A stretch of DNA of 64,000 nt from Rhizobium sp. CG5 (lineage in GTDB: Bacteria > Pseudomonadota > Alphaproteobacteria > Rhizobiales > Rhizobiaceae), in NCBI RefSeq assembly GCF_023701945.1, contig NZ_JABAEF010000001.1, positions 62,001-126,000 on the forward strand, written 5' to 3'. The position numbers were made by a program, and so were the translations under genes. Positions 26,995 through 35,431 of this stretch are shown piece by piece. Position 1 is the stretch's first letter. Every line of letters starts with the position of its first letter. The notes under the pieces are model-generated. The model was not told where the DNA came from. It searched no databases and worked only from the letters and a program-made list of their open reading frames with translations.

Positions 26995-29055
26995 CTACAC
27001 GCGCATCCTCACCAGCGCATCCACCGCGACGACGCCCTGTCCCTCGGGCAATACCATCAGTGGGTTGATGTCGAGTTCCTCGATCTCGGCGGCGTGGGCG
27101 ATGACGAAATCGGCGGCGGCGGAGATCGCGTCGATGAGGGCCGCTAGGTCGCCCTTCGGCTGGCCGCGATAGCCGTTCAGCAGTTTCGCGATCTTCAGGC
27201 CGGCGATTGTGCTCTCGATCTCGGCTTTGGTGGTCGGCAGGGTGATGACGGCGGAATCGTCGAGCAGTTCGACCAGAATGCCGCCGGCACCGATGGTCAG
27301 TACCGGGCCTGCGACCGGATCGCGCAGCGCACCGAGGATCAGTTCGGCGACCGGTCTGGCGGCCATGCGCTCGACGAGGTAGCCGTCAGCGACCGCGGCC
27401 ATGGCGCGGGCGGCGGCGGTGACCTCGGCTTCTGAGGACAGGTTGAGCCGGACGGCGCCGGCTTCGGTCTTGTGGGCGACGCCCGAGCCTTTCAGCGCCA
27501 CCGGGAAACCGATCGCCGTTGCGGCCGTGGCTGCCTCTTCCGGTGTCTCGGCAAAGCGTCCTGGTGGCACTGGCAGACCGAAGGGGGCAAGCGCCCGTTT
27601 GCTGGCATATTCGCTGAGCGTCACCGCTTCGCCGGAGGAGGTGCCGACACGCAGGAGCGGGGCGGGCAGCGGTGCGGCCCAGGCTATATGGATGCCATGG
27701 GCGATCTCGGCGGCGGCGAGCGCCTCGTCGATGCCGGAAAACGGCGTCACGCCGGCGGCCACCAGCCGTTCGGCAATCGCTTCCGGCATGTTTTCCGCCA
27801 TGCTGGCCACCACCCCGGCATTGGCACCGGTCGTTTGCGCTGCGGCAATCACCGCGTCGACGGTGGTCACCCAGTCGGCGGGGTCGCAGCGGTCGGCGCG
27901 GGGAAAGTCGAGCACGACAAGGTTCAGCGCATAATCGCCCTGCATCATGGTGGTGAAGGCGGCGGTCTGGCGTTCGAGATTGCCCCAGACGAAGGTGTGG
28001 TAATCGAGCGGATTGGAGATCGTCACCATTTCACCCAAGATGTCGCGCAGCGGCTGGCGTTGCTCATCCTTCAGGTCGCGGAAGTCGATGCGGCGGCCGG
28101 TGCCGGCATCGGCAATCAGCGAGGCCTCGCCGCCCGAACAGCTCATCGAGGAGATGGCATTGCTCATCAGCGGGCCTGCGACATGCAGCAGTTTCAGGGT
28201 TTCCAGCAGTTCGGGAAGGGTCTCGACCTGGCCGATGCCGAAACGGGCGAGCACCGCCGAGGAGACCTGGTGATTGCCGGCGAGCGACGCGGTATGGGAC
28301 ACCGTCGCTTTGCGGGCGGCTTCCGATTTGCCGACTTTGAGGGCGATGACGGGCTTTTTCAGCTCGCGGGCGCGGCTGCCCAGCTTTTCGAGCGTGGCGA
28401 GGTCGTCAAACCCTTCGATATGCAGGCCGACCGCCGTGACGCGCGGGTCTTCCAATGCTGCCAGCGCCAGCGCCGACAGGCCCGTCTGGGCCTGGTTGCC
28501 GGCGGTCATCAGATAGGCGAGAGGCAGGCCGCGCTGCTGCATGGAAATGTTACAGGCGATGTTGGAGCTCTGGGTCAGCACCGCCACGCCGCGGCTCTGG
28601 CGCTGCATGCCGTGCTGGTCGGGCCAGAGCAGGGCGCCGTCCAGCATGTTGATGAAGCCGTAGCAATTGGGACCGACGACCGGCATGTCGCCGGCGGCCT
28701 CGATCAACCGTGCTTGCAAGGCATCGCCATCGGGCAGTTCCTTGACCGCTTCGGAAAAGCCCGAGGCGTAGCAGATCGCCCCGCCGGCGCCGATTTTTGC
28801 CAGCGCGCCGATGATCTCGATGGTCAGCAGGCGGTTGACGCCGACGAAGCTGGCATCGGGAGCGGCGGGCAGGTCGGCGACAGAGCGATAACATCTGCGG
28901 CCGAGGATCTCGTCGAGTTTCGGATGCACCGGCCAGATGGCGCCGGCAAAGCCCATCTTGTCGCATTGCTCGATGACGCGGCGCGCCTCCTTGCCGCCGA
29001 ACACGGCGATGGAGGTGGGTCGGATGAGGCGGGAGAGGTCGCGGGGGGCGGTCAT
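26995..29055 (-). CDS. NDP-forming acyl-CoA ligase (acetate-CoA ligase/ATP-grasp family)
   Basis: 686 residues from ATG 29055. In order: a CoA-binding Rossmann domain (RLIRPTSIAVFGGKEA), two succinyl-CoA-ligase-like domains with VVGPNCYGFINMLD and the conserved VSHTASLAG, whose His is the phosphorylated residue in this family, then an ATP-grasp domain from about residue 475 (AFPVALKGSG-type FPVALKGSGVAHKTEAG) ending in LDINPLMVLPEGQG. It makes an acyl-CoA from acid, CoA and ATP, giving ADP. Between an acyl-CoA dehydrogenase and a CaiD-like gene it probably activates butyrobetaine, crotonobetaine or carnitine, replacing the AMP-forming CaiC. Confidence 0.88.
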   Translation of the reverse strand: MTAPRDLSRLIRPTSIAVFGGKEARRVIEQCDKMGFAGAIWPVHPKLDEILGRRCYRSVADLPAAPDASFVGVNRLLTIEIIGALAKIGAGGAICYASGFSEAVKELPDGDALQARLIEAAGDMPVVGPNCYGFINMLDGALLWPDQHGMQRQSRGVAVLTQSSNIACNISMQQRGLPLAYLMTAGNQAQTGLSALALAALEDPRVTAVGLHIEGFDDLATLEKLGSRARELKKPVIALKVGKSEAARKATVSHTASLAGNHQVSSAVLARFGIGQVETLPELLETLKLLHVAGPLMSNAISSMSCSGGEASLIADAGTGRRIDFRDLKDEQRQPLRDILGEMVTISNPLDYHTFVWGNLERQTAAFTTMMQGDYALNLVVLDFPRADRCDPADWVTTVDAVIAAAQTTGANAGVVASMAENMPEAIAERLVAAGVTPFSGIDEALAAAEIAHGIHIAWAAPLPAPLLRVGTSSGEAVTLSEYASKRALAPFGLPVPPGRFAETPEEAATAATAIGFPVALKGSGVAHKTEAGAVRLNLSSEAEVTAAARAMAAVADGYLVERMAARPVAELILGALRDPVAGPVLTIGAGGILVELLDDSAVITLPTTKAEIESTIAGLKIAKLLNGYRGQPKGDLAALIDAISAAADFVIAHAAEIEELDINPLMVLPEGQGVVAVDALVRMRV

Positions 29056-29090
29056 GATGGGCGGCCTGCCAATACTACGGAGTCTTTGGC

Positions 29091-29271
29091 TACCCCCCTC
29101 TGCCCTGCCGGGCATCTCCCCCTCAAGGGGGGAGATCGATCCGTGGAAACGCGGCGCCCAAAGAGAGGTCGAGACAGTGGCCGAAAATTCGGGATGTCGT
29201 TATCCTGGGTGGCCAGCCCCAGCCGATCTCCCCCCTTGAGGGGGAGATGCCCGGCAGGGCAGAGGGGGGTA
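29091..29271. repeat. Inverted repeat element with perfect 48-bp arms (type 2)
   Basis: Arms 29091-29138 and 29224-29271 are exact reverse complements over 48 bases, with 85 bases between them and TA at both outer ends. The arm differs from the 26.8-kb element only at a few positions, and the changes are matched on both arms (GCCCTGCCGGGC against GTCCTGCCGGAC). The spacer sequence is unrelated to that of the first element. Confidence 0.9.
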
Positions 29272-29308
29272 AGGCTTGAACGAGTGTCCATGACGATCCT
29301 CATGCCGC

Positions 29309-30469
29309 TCACGCTCCAAACGGCCGCAGCAGGTCGCGGCTGATGATGTGGCGCTGGATTTCGGAGGTGCCGTCCCAGATGCGCTCGACGCGGGCGTCGC
29401 GCCAGAAGCGGGCGAGCGGCAGGTCGTCCATCAGGCCCATGCCGCCATAGATCTGGATCGCCTCGTCGGTGACGCGGGCCAGCATTTCCGACGCATAGAG
29501 TTTGGCCGAGGCGATCTCGCGATTGGCCGGCAGTTTCTGGTCCAGCCGCCAGGCGGCGGCCAGCGTCAGCCAGTCGGCGGCGTCGATTTCGGTGATCATG
29601 TCGGCCAGTTTGAAGGAGACGCCCTGGTTGGCGCCGATCGGCTTTCCAAACTGTTTGCGCTCGGCGGCATAGGGCAAAGCCAGATCGAAGACGCGGCGCG
29701 CCCGGCCGACGCAGGTGGCGGCCACCGTGATGCGGGTGGCGTAGAGCCAGTCATTGGCGATATCGAAGCCCTTGTGCACTTCGCCCAGGATCTGCGCCGA
29801 GGGCAGGCGGCAATCGTCGAAGGTGAGGATGCAGTTCTTGTAGCCGCGATGGGAGACGGAGGAATAACCTTCGCGGATCTCGAAGCCCGGCGTACCGCGA
29901 TCGACCAGGAAACAGGTGATCTTCTTTTTGGGGCCGCGCGGCGTGTCCTCCTCGCCGGTGGCGATGAAGACGATGACGAAATCGGCAATGTTGGCATGGC
30001 TGATGAAATGTTTTGTGCCGTTGACGATCCAGTCACCGCCATCGGGCCTGGCGAAACACTTCATGCCGCGCACGTCGGAACCGGCATCCGGCTCGGTCAT
30101 CGCCAAAGCATCGAATTTCTCGCCGCTGACGGCGGGCAGAAGATAGCGTTGGCGCTGCTCGTCATTGCAGGCCATCAGGATGCCCGAGGGGCGGCCGAAG
30201 AACACGGTAAGGCCCATCGAGGCGCGGCCGAGTTCGCGTTCGACCAAAGTGAAGGTCAGGTGATCGAGACCGGCGCCGCCGACCTCTTCGGGGAAATTGC
30301 AGCCGAAGAAGCCGATCTCCTTGCATTTGCGGGCGATCTCCTGGCCGAGTTCCGGGGGCACGATGCCGGTGCGCTCGACTTCGTCCTCATGGGGATAGAT
30401 CTCCGTCTCGACGAAATCGCGGACCGTCTTGACGATCATCTCCTGCTCGTCGGTCAGTGCGAAATTCAT
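29309..30469 (-). CDS. Acyl-CoA dehydrogenase family protein
   Basis: 386 residues, ATG 30469 with GGAGGAG upstream. It shows the usual three-domain ACAD layout: an all-alpha N-terminus (LTDEQEMIVKTVRDFVE), a middle beta domain with the FAD/substrate motif AMTEPDAGSDVRGM, and a C-terminal helical domain with RKQFGKPIGANQG and QIYGGMGLM. The C-terminal motif where most relatives have the catalytic Glu (YEGT) reads IWDGTSEIQ, so the base position is Asp. Placed after the carnitine dehydrogenase fusion, it probably oxidises butyrobetainyl-CoA to crotonobetainyl-CoA or works in the reverse direction. Confidence 0.9.
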   Translation of the reverse strand: MNFALTDEQEMIVKTVRDFVETEIYPHEDEVERTGIVPPELGQEIARKCKEIGFFGCNFPEEVGGAGLDHLTFTLVERELGRASMGLTVFFGRPSGILMACNDEQRQRYLLPAVSGEKFDALAMTEPDAGSDVRGMKCFARPDGGDWIVNGTKHFISHANIADFVIVFIATGEEDTPRGPKKKITCFLVDRGTPGFEIREGYSSVSHRGYKNCILTFDDCRLPSAQILGEVHKGFDIANDWLYATRITVAATCVGRARRVFDLALPYAAERKQFGKPIGANQGVSFKLADMITEIDAADWLTLAAAWRLDQKLPANREIASAKLYASEMLARVTDEAIQIYGGMGLMDDLPLARFWRDARVERIWDGTSEIQRHIISRDLLRPFGA

Positions 30470-30497
30470 GGCGTTCTCCTCCTCATTTTTATGGTCT

Positions 30498-30659
30498 GCT
30501 GCCCCTCATCCCCGGAGCAACGCGTTGCGCCTGACCTGCCGGCACCTTCTCCCCGTAAACGGGGAGAAGGAATCCGCGGCTCCCCGATGCACAATAGCTC
30601 TGCTCGAGGCAGGTTCCCTCTCCCCGTTTACGGGGAGAGGGCTAGGGTGAGGGGCAGCC
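30498..30659. repeat. Palindromic intergenic element, imperfect inverted pair (type 1)
   Basis: Left part 30498-30570 and right part 30616-30659 share the outer edge GCTGCCCCTCA in opposite orientation, and each holds a hairpin around CTCCCCGTAAACGGGGAG. The left arm carries an insertion of about 20 bases, including the palindrome GCAACGCGTTGC. The outer edge and hairpin plan match the element after metH. It fills the space between the acyl-CoA dehydrogenase start and the dehydrogenase-thioesterase stop. Confidence 0.75.
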
Positions 30660-30670
30660 TTGCCGTCCGC

Positions 30671-32161
30671 TTACCGCTTCTGCCCCACGCTCCGTCCGAC
30701 ACCGTCAGGCCTCGCCAAGCCGGCATGGGCTTCGGCGATGGCGGTGACGCGCTCCAGCACGTCGGGCAGAGCGGGCACCGATTTGCCGACCTTGCTGTCG
30801 ACATGCAGCATCATCTGTTCGGCGGTGGCAATGGCCACGTTGGTGTCGGCATTGTAGATCGTCGAGAAGATCTGCAGGCGTTTCTCATCGACGGACAGGA
30901 TCTGGCAGGTCGAATAGAGCGCCTCGCCGAGCCGCGCTTCGCCGAGATGGCGGATATGGGTCTCGACGGTGTAGTAGCTGTGGCCGTTCTTGACATAGTC
31001 GAGATCGACGCCGATCAGCCGCAGCAGGCCATCCGAGGTGTCGCCGAACACTTGCAGATAACGATGCTCGGTCATGTGGCCGTTATAGTCGACCCAGGCG
31101 GCATTGACGCGGGTGTCGATGATGCGCAGCGGTTGGGCCTTGCCGAGATCGGCCTCGGGCTTTTCGGCATCGGCCCAGAGGCGGGCCTCGAAATCGGCCA
31201 GCAGCTTGCCGGCACCCCAGCCGGCGCCGCCATTGCCGCCTTTCAGCGCCTGCATGATGCCGACCAGGTTCTCGTCGCGGATGCGCTCCAGCTCGCGGAT
31301 CGAGCGGCCGGCGGCCTGGGCATCCGACTGCGCGCCGATCTTTTCCACCAGTTCGTCGGTGAGATCGACGACATCGGTGAACTTGGTCCAGGGCCATTTC
31401 AGGCAGGGGCCGAACTGTGCCAGAAAATGGCGCATGCCGGCCTCGCCACCGGCGATGCGGTAGGTCTCGAACAGGCCCATCTGCGCCCAGCGCATGCCGA
31501 AGGAATAGCGCATGACATTGTCGAGGGTCTCGGTGTCGCAGATATCGTCCTGGATGAGCCACAGCGCTTCGCGCCACAGGGCCTCCAGCAGGCGGTCGCC
31601 GACAAAGGCCTCGATCTCCTTCTGGATGACGACGCCCTTCATGCCGATCTGCTCGACGGCGGTCATGGCGCGAGCAATGGTCTCCGGCGTCGTCTGCTTT
31701 CCGCCGACCAGTTCGACCAGTGGCAGCAGGTAGACCGGGTTATAGGGATGGGCGACGAACAGGCGGTCCGGATGGGCCATGTCACGCTGCAAATCGCTCG
31801 GCAGCAGGCCCGAGGTCGAGGAGCCGATCAGCGCATGGGGATGGGCTGCGGCGTCGATCTGGGTGATGACGTTGCGCTTCAGGTCGAGGCGCTCGGGCAC
31901 GCTTTCCTGAATCCACTCAGCGCCTTCGACGGCTTCGTGAATGCTGTTGCGAAAGGTGAGGGTGCCCTTTTTCGGCAGGGGCGCCATGGTCAGCAGTTTG
32001 GAGGCGCGCGCGGCATTGGCGAGCACTTCGCCCACGATGCGGGCCGCCTCCGGATGCGGATCGAACATGTTGACGTCGATGCCGGCCAGCAGAAACCGCG
32101 CCGCCCAGGCCCCGCCGATAACCCCGCCGCCGATGCAGGCGGCCTTTGTGATCTTGGTCAT
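30671..32161 (-). CDS. L-carnitine dehydrogenase fused to a betainyl-CoA thioesterase
   Basis: 496 residues from ATG 32161. The N-terminal part (to about residue 320) is a 3-hydroxyacyl-CoA-dehydrogenase-like NAD enzyme with AACIGGGVIGGAWAARFLLA and GSSTSGLLPSDLQ; it would oxidise L-carnitine to 3-dehydrocarnitine. The C-terminal part (about 345-470) is a hot-dog thioesterase with NAAWVDYNGHMTEHRYL, whose Asp is the likely catalytic residue. A fusion of these two activities is described for Sinorhizobium meliloti carnitine use. The beta-keto acid cleavage gene follows the expected order. The upstream reading-frame extension is coded by repeat sequence and is excluded. Confidence 0.92.
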   Translation of the reverse strand: MTKITKAACIGGGVIGGAWAARFLLAGIDVNMFDPHPEAARIVGEVLANAARASKLLTMAPLPKKGTLTFRNSIHEAVEGAEWIQESVPERLDLKRNVITQIDAAAHPHALIGSSTSGLLPSDLQRDMAHPDRLFVAHPYNPVYLLPLVELVGGKQTTPETIARAMTAVEQIGMKGVVIQKEIEAFVGDRLLEALWREALWLIQDDICDTETLDNVMRYSFGMRWAQMGLFETYRIAGGEAGMRHFLAQFGPCLKWPWTKFTDVVDLTDELVEKIGAQSDAQAAGRSIRELERIRDENLVGIMQALKGGNGGAGWGAGKLLADFEARLWADAEKPEADLGKAQPLRIIDTRVNAAWVDYNGHMTEHRYLQVFGDTSDGLLRLIGVDLDYVKNGHSYYTVETHIRHLGEARLGEALYSTCQILSVDEKRLQIFSTIYNADTNVAIATAEQMMLHVDSKVGKSVPALPDVLERVTAIAEAHAGLARPDGVGRSVGQKR

Positions 32162-32183
32162 TGTCAAATCCATCCTAGCTAAA

Positions 32184-32311
32184 AGTCCCCTCCCAAACCC
32201 TCCCCACAAGGGGGAGGGCTTAACCTGCCGCGCCTTCGGTGGCTGAGGCCGACACCGTTCCGCGTGTGGTCTCCCCCCTTGTGGGGGAGATGGCCGGCAG
32301 GCCAGAGGGGG
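32184..32311. repeat. Two unlike palindromic repeat fragments
   Basis: At 32187-32220 there is a hairpin CCCTCCCC-ACAAG-GGGGAGGG type palindrome. At 32270-32311 there is one arm of the type 2 element, with CTTGTGGGGGAGATGGCCGG in place of the usual sequence. The two halves are not complements of each other, so this looks like a mosaic or decayed copy. It separates the carnitine dehydrogenase gene from the beta-keto acid cleavage gene. Confidence 0.6.
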
Positions 32312-32360
32312 TTTGTCTGTTCCCAAACTTCCCGTCCCTTTGTTTTGGGATGGGCGGCTT

Positions 32361-33263
32361 TTACCGCTTCGTCAGCTTCAGTTTTTCCCGCACCGCGGCC
32401 GGCCCGATGATTTTCGCGCCCATGCCTTCGATGACGGTGACGGCTTTTTCGACCAGTTGCGCATTGGTGGCGAGCTGGCCCTTGCCGATATAGAGATTGT
32501 CCTCCAGCCCGACGCGCACATTGCCGCCGGCCAGCACCGCTGCGGCCGGGTAGGCCAGCGCATTGCGGCCAATCGAGAAGGCCGAGAAGGTCCAGTTTGC
32601 CGGTACGTTGTTGACCATGGCCATGAAGGTGTTCAGATCGTCGGGTGCGCCCCAGGGAATGCCCATGCAGAGCTGGATCAGCACCGGATCCTCGATCAGG
32701 CCTTCCTCGACCAATTGCTTGGCGAACCACAGATGGCCGGTGTCAAAGGCCTCGATCTCCGGGCGCACGCCGAGGTCGGTCATCAACTTCGCCATGGCGC
32801 GCAGCATGGACGGCGTGTTGGTCATCACGTAATCGCCGAGCGAAAAGTTCATGGTGCCGCAATCGAGCGTGCAGATTTCCGGCAGGCATTCGGCAACATG
32901 GCTGACGCGCTCGGTGGCGCCGGCCATGTCTGTGCCCTTCGGGTTCAAGGGCAGGGGATTTTCGACATTGCCGAAGATCAGGTCGCCGCCCATGCCGGCG
33001 GTCAGGTTGAGGACGACATCGACATCGGCGGCGCGGATGCGGTCGGTCACTTCCCGGTAGAGGTCATTGCGCCGGGAGGCGGCGCCGGTCTCCGGGTCGC
33101 GGACATGGCAGTGCACCACGGCAGCACCGGCCTTGGCGGCATCGATGGCGCTGTCGGCGATCTGCTTCGGGGTGATCGGCACATGGCTCGATTTCGAGAC
33201 CGTGTCGCCGGCGCCGGTGACGGCACAGGTGATGAAAACGTCGCGGTTCATGGTCAAAGGCAC
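32361..33263 (-). CDS. Beta-keto acid cleavage enzyme (BKACE/DUF849), dehydrocarnitine type
   Basis: 300 residues if started at GTG 33263, which has GGGAGAG eight bases upstream; ATG 33251 lacks a ribosome site. The family's zinc-binding His pair is seen in AAVVHCHVRDPETG, with further conserved DTGHLWF and VRVGLEDNLYIGKG segments. BKACE enzymes condense a beta-keto acid with acetyl-CoA to give acetoacetate and a new CoA ester. With the carnitine dehydrogenase next door, 3-dehydrocarnitine is the expected substrate and betainyl-CoA the product. It is the first gene of the cluster, divergent from the regulator. Confidence 0.92.
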   Translation of the reverse strand: MPLTMNRDVFITCAVTGAGDTVSKSSHVPITPKQIADSAIDAAKAGAAVVHCHVRDPETGAASRRNDLYREVTDRIRAADVDVVLNLTAGMGGDLIFGNVENPLPLNPKGTDMAGATERVSHVAECLPEICTLDCGTMNFSLGDYVMTNTPSMLRAMAKLMTDLGVRPEIEAFDTGHLWFAKQLVEEGLIEDPVLIQLCMGIPWGAPDDLNTFMAMVNNVPANWTFSAFSIGRNALAYPAAAVLAGGNVRVGLEDNLYIGKGQLATNAQLVEKAVTVIEGMGAKIIGPAAVREKLKLTKR

Positions 33264-33378
33264 GGAGTAAGCTCTCCCTAATTTATGAGGGCATTACGGG
33301 CCAAAATTTTTGCGCATGCTTTGCAGATTTGGTACTATACTGTACATTATCGGAAATTTCTGAGGAGGCGGAGCGTCT
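33264..33378. promoter_or_regulatory. Divergent control region of the carnitine-type cluster
   Basis: 115 bases between two divergent starts. An inverted motif GTACTATACTGTAC lies at 33332-33345 (GTAC, six bases, GTAC) and is a candidate operator for the GlxA/AraC-type regulator. A possible -35 TTGCAG (33321-33326) and -10-like CATTAT (33345-33350) face the regulator gene. The regulator has a good ribosome site, GAGGAGGCGGAG, before its ATG. Confidence 0.4.
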
Positions 33379-34350
33379 ATGAACGGCCCATCAGGGGAAA
33401 CGCTCGGCGTCGATATCCTGGTTCTGCCGGAGACCAACCTGATCCTGGTCGCCTCCGTCATCGAGCCGATGCGCGCCGCCAACCGGATCTCCGGGCTCGA
33501 TCTCTACGACTGGCGGATCTTCAGCCCGGATGGTGCGGCGATCGAGACGCGCAGCCATATTCCGATTCCCGTCGATGGGCCGTTCCGGCCGGGGCGCGAG
33601 ACGGGGCCGCTGTTCGTGCTGTCGAGCTATCACTGGCAGCGTAGCGCCACGCCGCAGCTGAAAATGCTGCTGTCACAGACGGCGCGGCATCGCTCTGTGA
33701 TGGCCGGCATCGAATCCGGCACCTGGCTGCTGGCAGAGGCGTCGCTGCTGGACGGCTTTGCCGCGACCACCCATTGGGAGGATTTCGACGAATTCGCCGC
33801 CGCCTATCCGCAGATCGCGGCGGTGCGCGAGCGCTACGTGATCGACGGCAAGCGGATCACCACGGGCGGGTCGCTGCCGACGCTCGACCTGATGCTGGAG
33901 CTGATCCGGCGGCGGCATGGCTATTCGCTGGCGCTCGAGGTGTCGCGGCTGTTCATTTACGAACAGGCCAGCGTCTCCGGCGAGACCTCGGCGCGTCCGT
34001 CAACCGGCAGCATGCGCATGGCGGACCCGCGGGTGGGCCTCGCGGTGCGGCTGATGGAGGAGACCATCGAACAGCCGCTGACGCTGGCCAGGCTCGCAAA
34101 ACGTGTCGGCATCAGTGCGCGGCATCTGCAGACGCTGTTCCTGGAGACGATCGGCGTGCCGCCGCATGTGCATTACCTGGCGCTCAGGCTCAATGCGGCG
34201 CGGCGCAAGGTGATCGAGACGCGGCTGGCCTTTGCCGATATCGCAGCCCTTTGCGGCTTCAACTCGGCCTCGGCCTTTGCCCGCAGCTATCGCGAGCATT
34301 ATCACGAAAGCGCCTCGGAGACCCGGCGGCGGCTGCGCGCCGGGGCTTAG
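33379..34350 (+). CDS. GlxA-family AraC-type transcriptional regulator (CdhR-like)
   Basis: 323 residues. The N-terminal 190 residues form a DJ-1/PfpI-like ligand domain (GVDILVLPETNLILVASVIEPM; the nucleophile region reads AGIESGTWLLAEA, so no catalytic Cys). The C-terminal 100 residues hold the two AraC helix-turn-helix motifs (PLTLARLAKRVGISARHLQTLF and FADIAALCGFNSASAFARSY). Pseudomonas CdhR, of the same architecture, activates carnitine catabolism. Its position, divergent from the beta-keto acid cleavage gene, supports the same role here. Confidence 0.9.
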   Translation: MNGPSGETLGVDILVLPETNLILVASVIEPMRAANRISGLDLYDWRIFSPDGAAIETRSHIPIPVDGPFRPGRETGPLFVLSSYHWQRSATPQLKMLLSQTARHRSVMAGIESGTWLLAEASLLDGFAATTHWEDFDEFAAAYPQIAAVRERYVIDGKRITTGGSLPTLDLMLELIRRRHGYSLALEVSRLFIYEQASVSGETSARPSTGSMRMADPRVGLAVRLMEETIEQPLTLARLAKRVGISARHLQTLFLETIGVPPHVHYLALRLNAARRKVIETRLAFADIAALCGFNSASAFARSYREHYHESASETRRRLRAGA

Positions 34351-34359
34351 AGCGCTCGG

Positions 34360-35418
34360 CTATTCGGCCAGGACCAGCAGGTCCTCGGCGGCAAAACGCA
34401 GGCTGACGGTTTCGCCGATGGCGGGCGGCTGAGCGCCTGGATCGTTGAACATGTCGAAGGAAACCGAATGGCCCGTGACATCGAGCTTGGTGCGGATGAC
34501 CGAGCCGAGGAAATGGCTGGACACGACCTTGCCGTTTAGAACCGTATCGCCATTGGCCGCTTCGCCAAGCGAGCCGGCCTCGGGACGCAGGGCCAGCTGG
34601 ATGGTCTGGCCGGATCCTTGCGTCACGGGGGCTGCCAGGCGCACGGTCTGCTCGCCGATCTTGACGGTGCCGCTCGACGGCTCGACGACGACCGCGTCGA
34701 TCAGGTTGAGCGTGCCGACGAAGGAGGCGACGAAGCGGGTGGAAGGCGTGTTGTAGATCTCGAACGGCGTGCCGATCTGGTCGGCCTTGCCGGCATTCAT
34801 CACGACGATGCGGTCGGAGATCGACAGGGCCTCTTCCTGGTCATGGGTAACGAAGACGGTGGTGATGCCGAGCTGGCGCTGGATGGCGCGGATTTCCTCG
34901 CGCAGCGAGACGCGGATCTTGGCGTCGAGCGCCGAGAGCGGCTCGTCGAGCAGCAGCACCTGCGGCTTGGGCGCCAAGGCGCGGGCCAGCGCCACGCGCT
35001 GCTGCTGGCCGCCGGACATCTGGTAGGGATAACGGTCGGCGAGATGATCGAGCTTGATCAGGCCGAGCATTTCCCTGACGCGGGTGTCGATCTCGGCCTT
35101 GGGCTTGCCGGCCACCTTCAGGCCGAAGGCGACATTTTCAAAAACGGTCATGTTGGGAAACAGCGCATAGGCCTGGAATACCATGCCGATATTGCGCTGG
35201 TTGGGTCTGAGATCCGTCTGGTTCTTGCCATTGATCGTCACGGTGCCGCCGGTCGGCGTCTCGAAACCGGCGATCATCCGCAGCACCGTGGTCTTGCCAC
35301 AGCCGGAGGGTCCGAGAAAGGACACGAACTCGCCTTTCTCGATGGTCATGTTGAAATCCTTGACGACCTGGATCGGTCCGTAGGATTTCTGGATGCTGCT
35401 GAGGGTTAGAAATGTCAT
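34360..35418 (-). CDS. ABC transporter ATPase, polyamine/iron-type (PotA/FbpC-like)
   Basis: 352 residues: Walker A GPSGCGKTT, Q-loop VFQAYALFP, signature MSGGQQQRV, Walker B VLLLDEPLSALD and the switch His in VFVTHDQEEAL, followed by a C-terminal TOBE-type domain from about residue 240. It powers the importer formed by the two permeases encoded just upstream. The gene ends ten bases from the convergent regulator stop. Substrate class is inferred from neighbours only. Confidence 0.93.
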   Translation of the reverse strand: MTFLTLSSIQKSYGPIQVVKDFNMTIEKGEFVSFLGPSGCGKTTVLRMIAGFETPTGGTVTINGKNQTDLRPNQRNIGMVFQAYALFPNMTVFENVAFGLKVAGKPKAEIDTRVREMLGLIKLDHLADRYPYQMSGGQQQRVALARALAPKPQVLLLDEPLSALDAKIRVSLREEIRAIQRQLGITTVFVTHDQEEALSISDRIVVMNAGKADQIGTPFEIYNTPSTRFVASFVGTLNLIDAVVVEPSSGTVKIGEQTVRLAAPVTQGSGQTIQLALRPEAGSLGEAANGDTVLNGKVVSSHFLGSVIRTKLDVTGHSVSFDMFNDPGAQPPAIGETVSLRFAAEDLLVLAE

Positions 35419-35431
35419 CGGGCAAATGTCC

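Noticed and set aside
27472..32182. Long plus-strand frames opposite the acyl-CoA ligase, dehydrogenase and carnitine dehydrogenase genes
   Set aside because: They run across several genes and repeats and have shadow-like composition; the minus-strand genes carry clear catalytic motifs.
24666..32311. Possible CRISPR-like repeats among the palindromic elements
   Set aside because: Copies are far apart, inverted in pairs and separated by genes, with no regular spacers and no cas genes.
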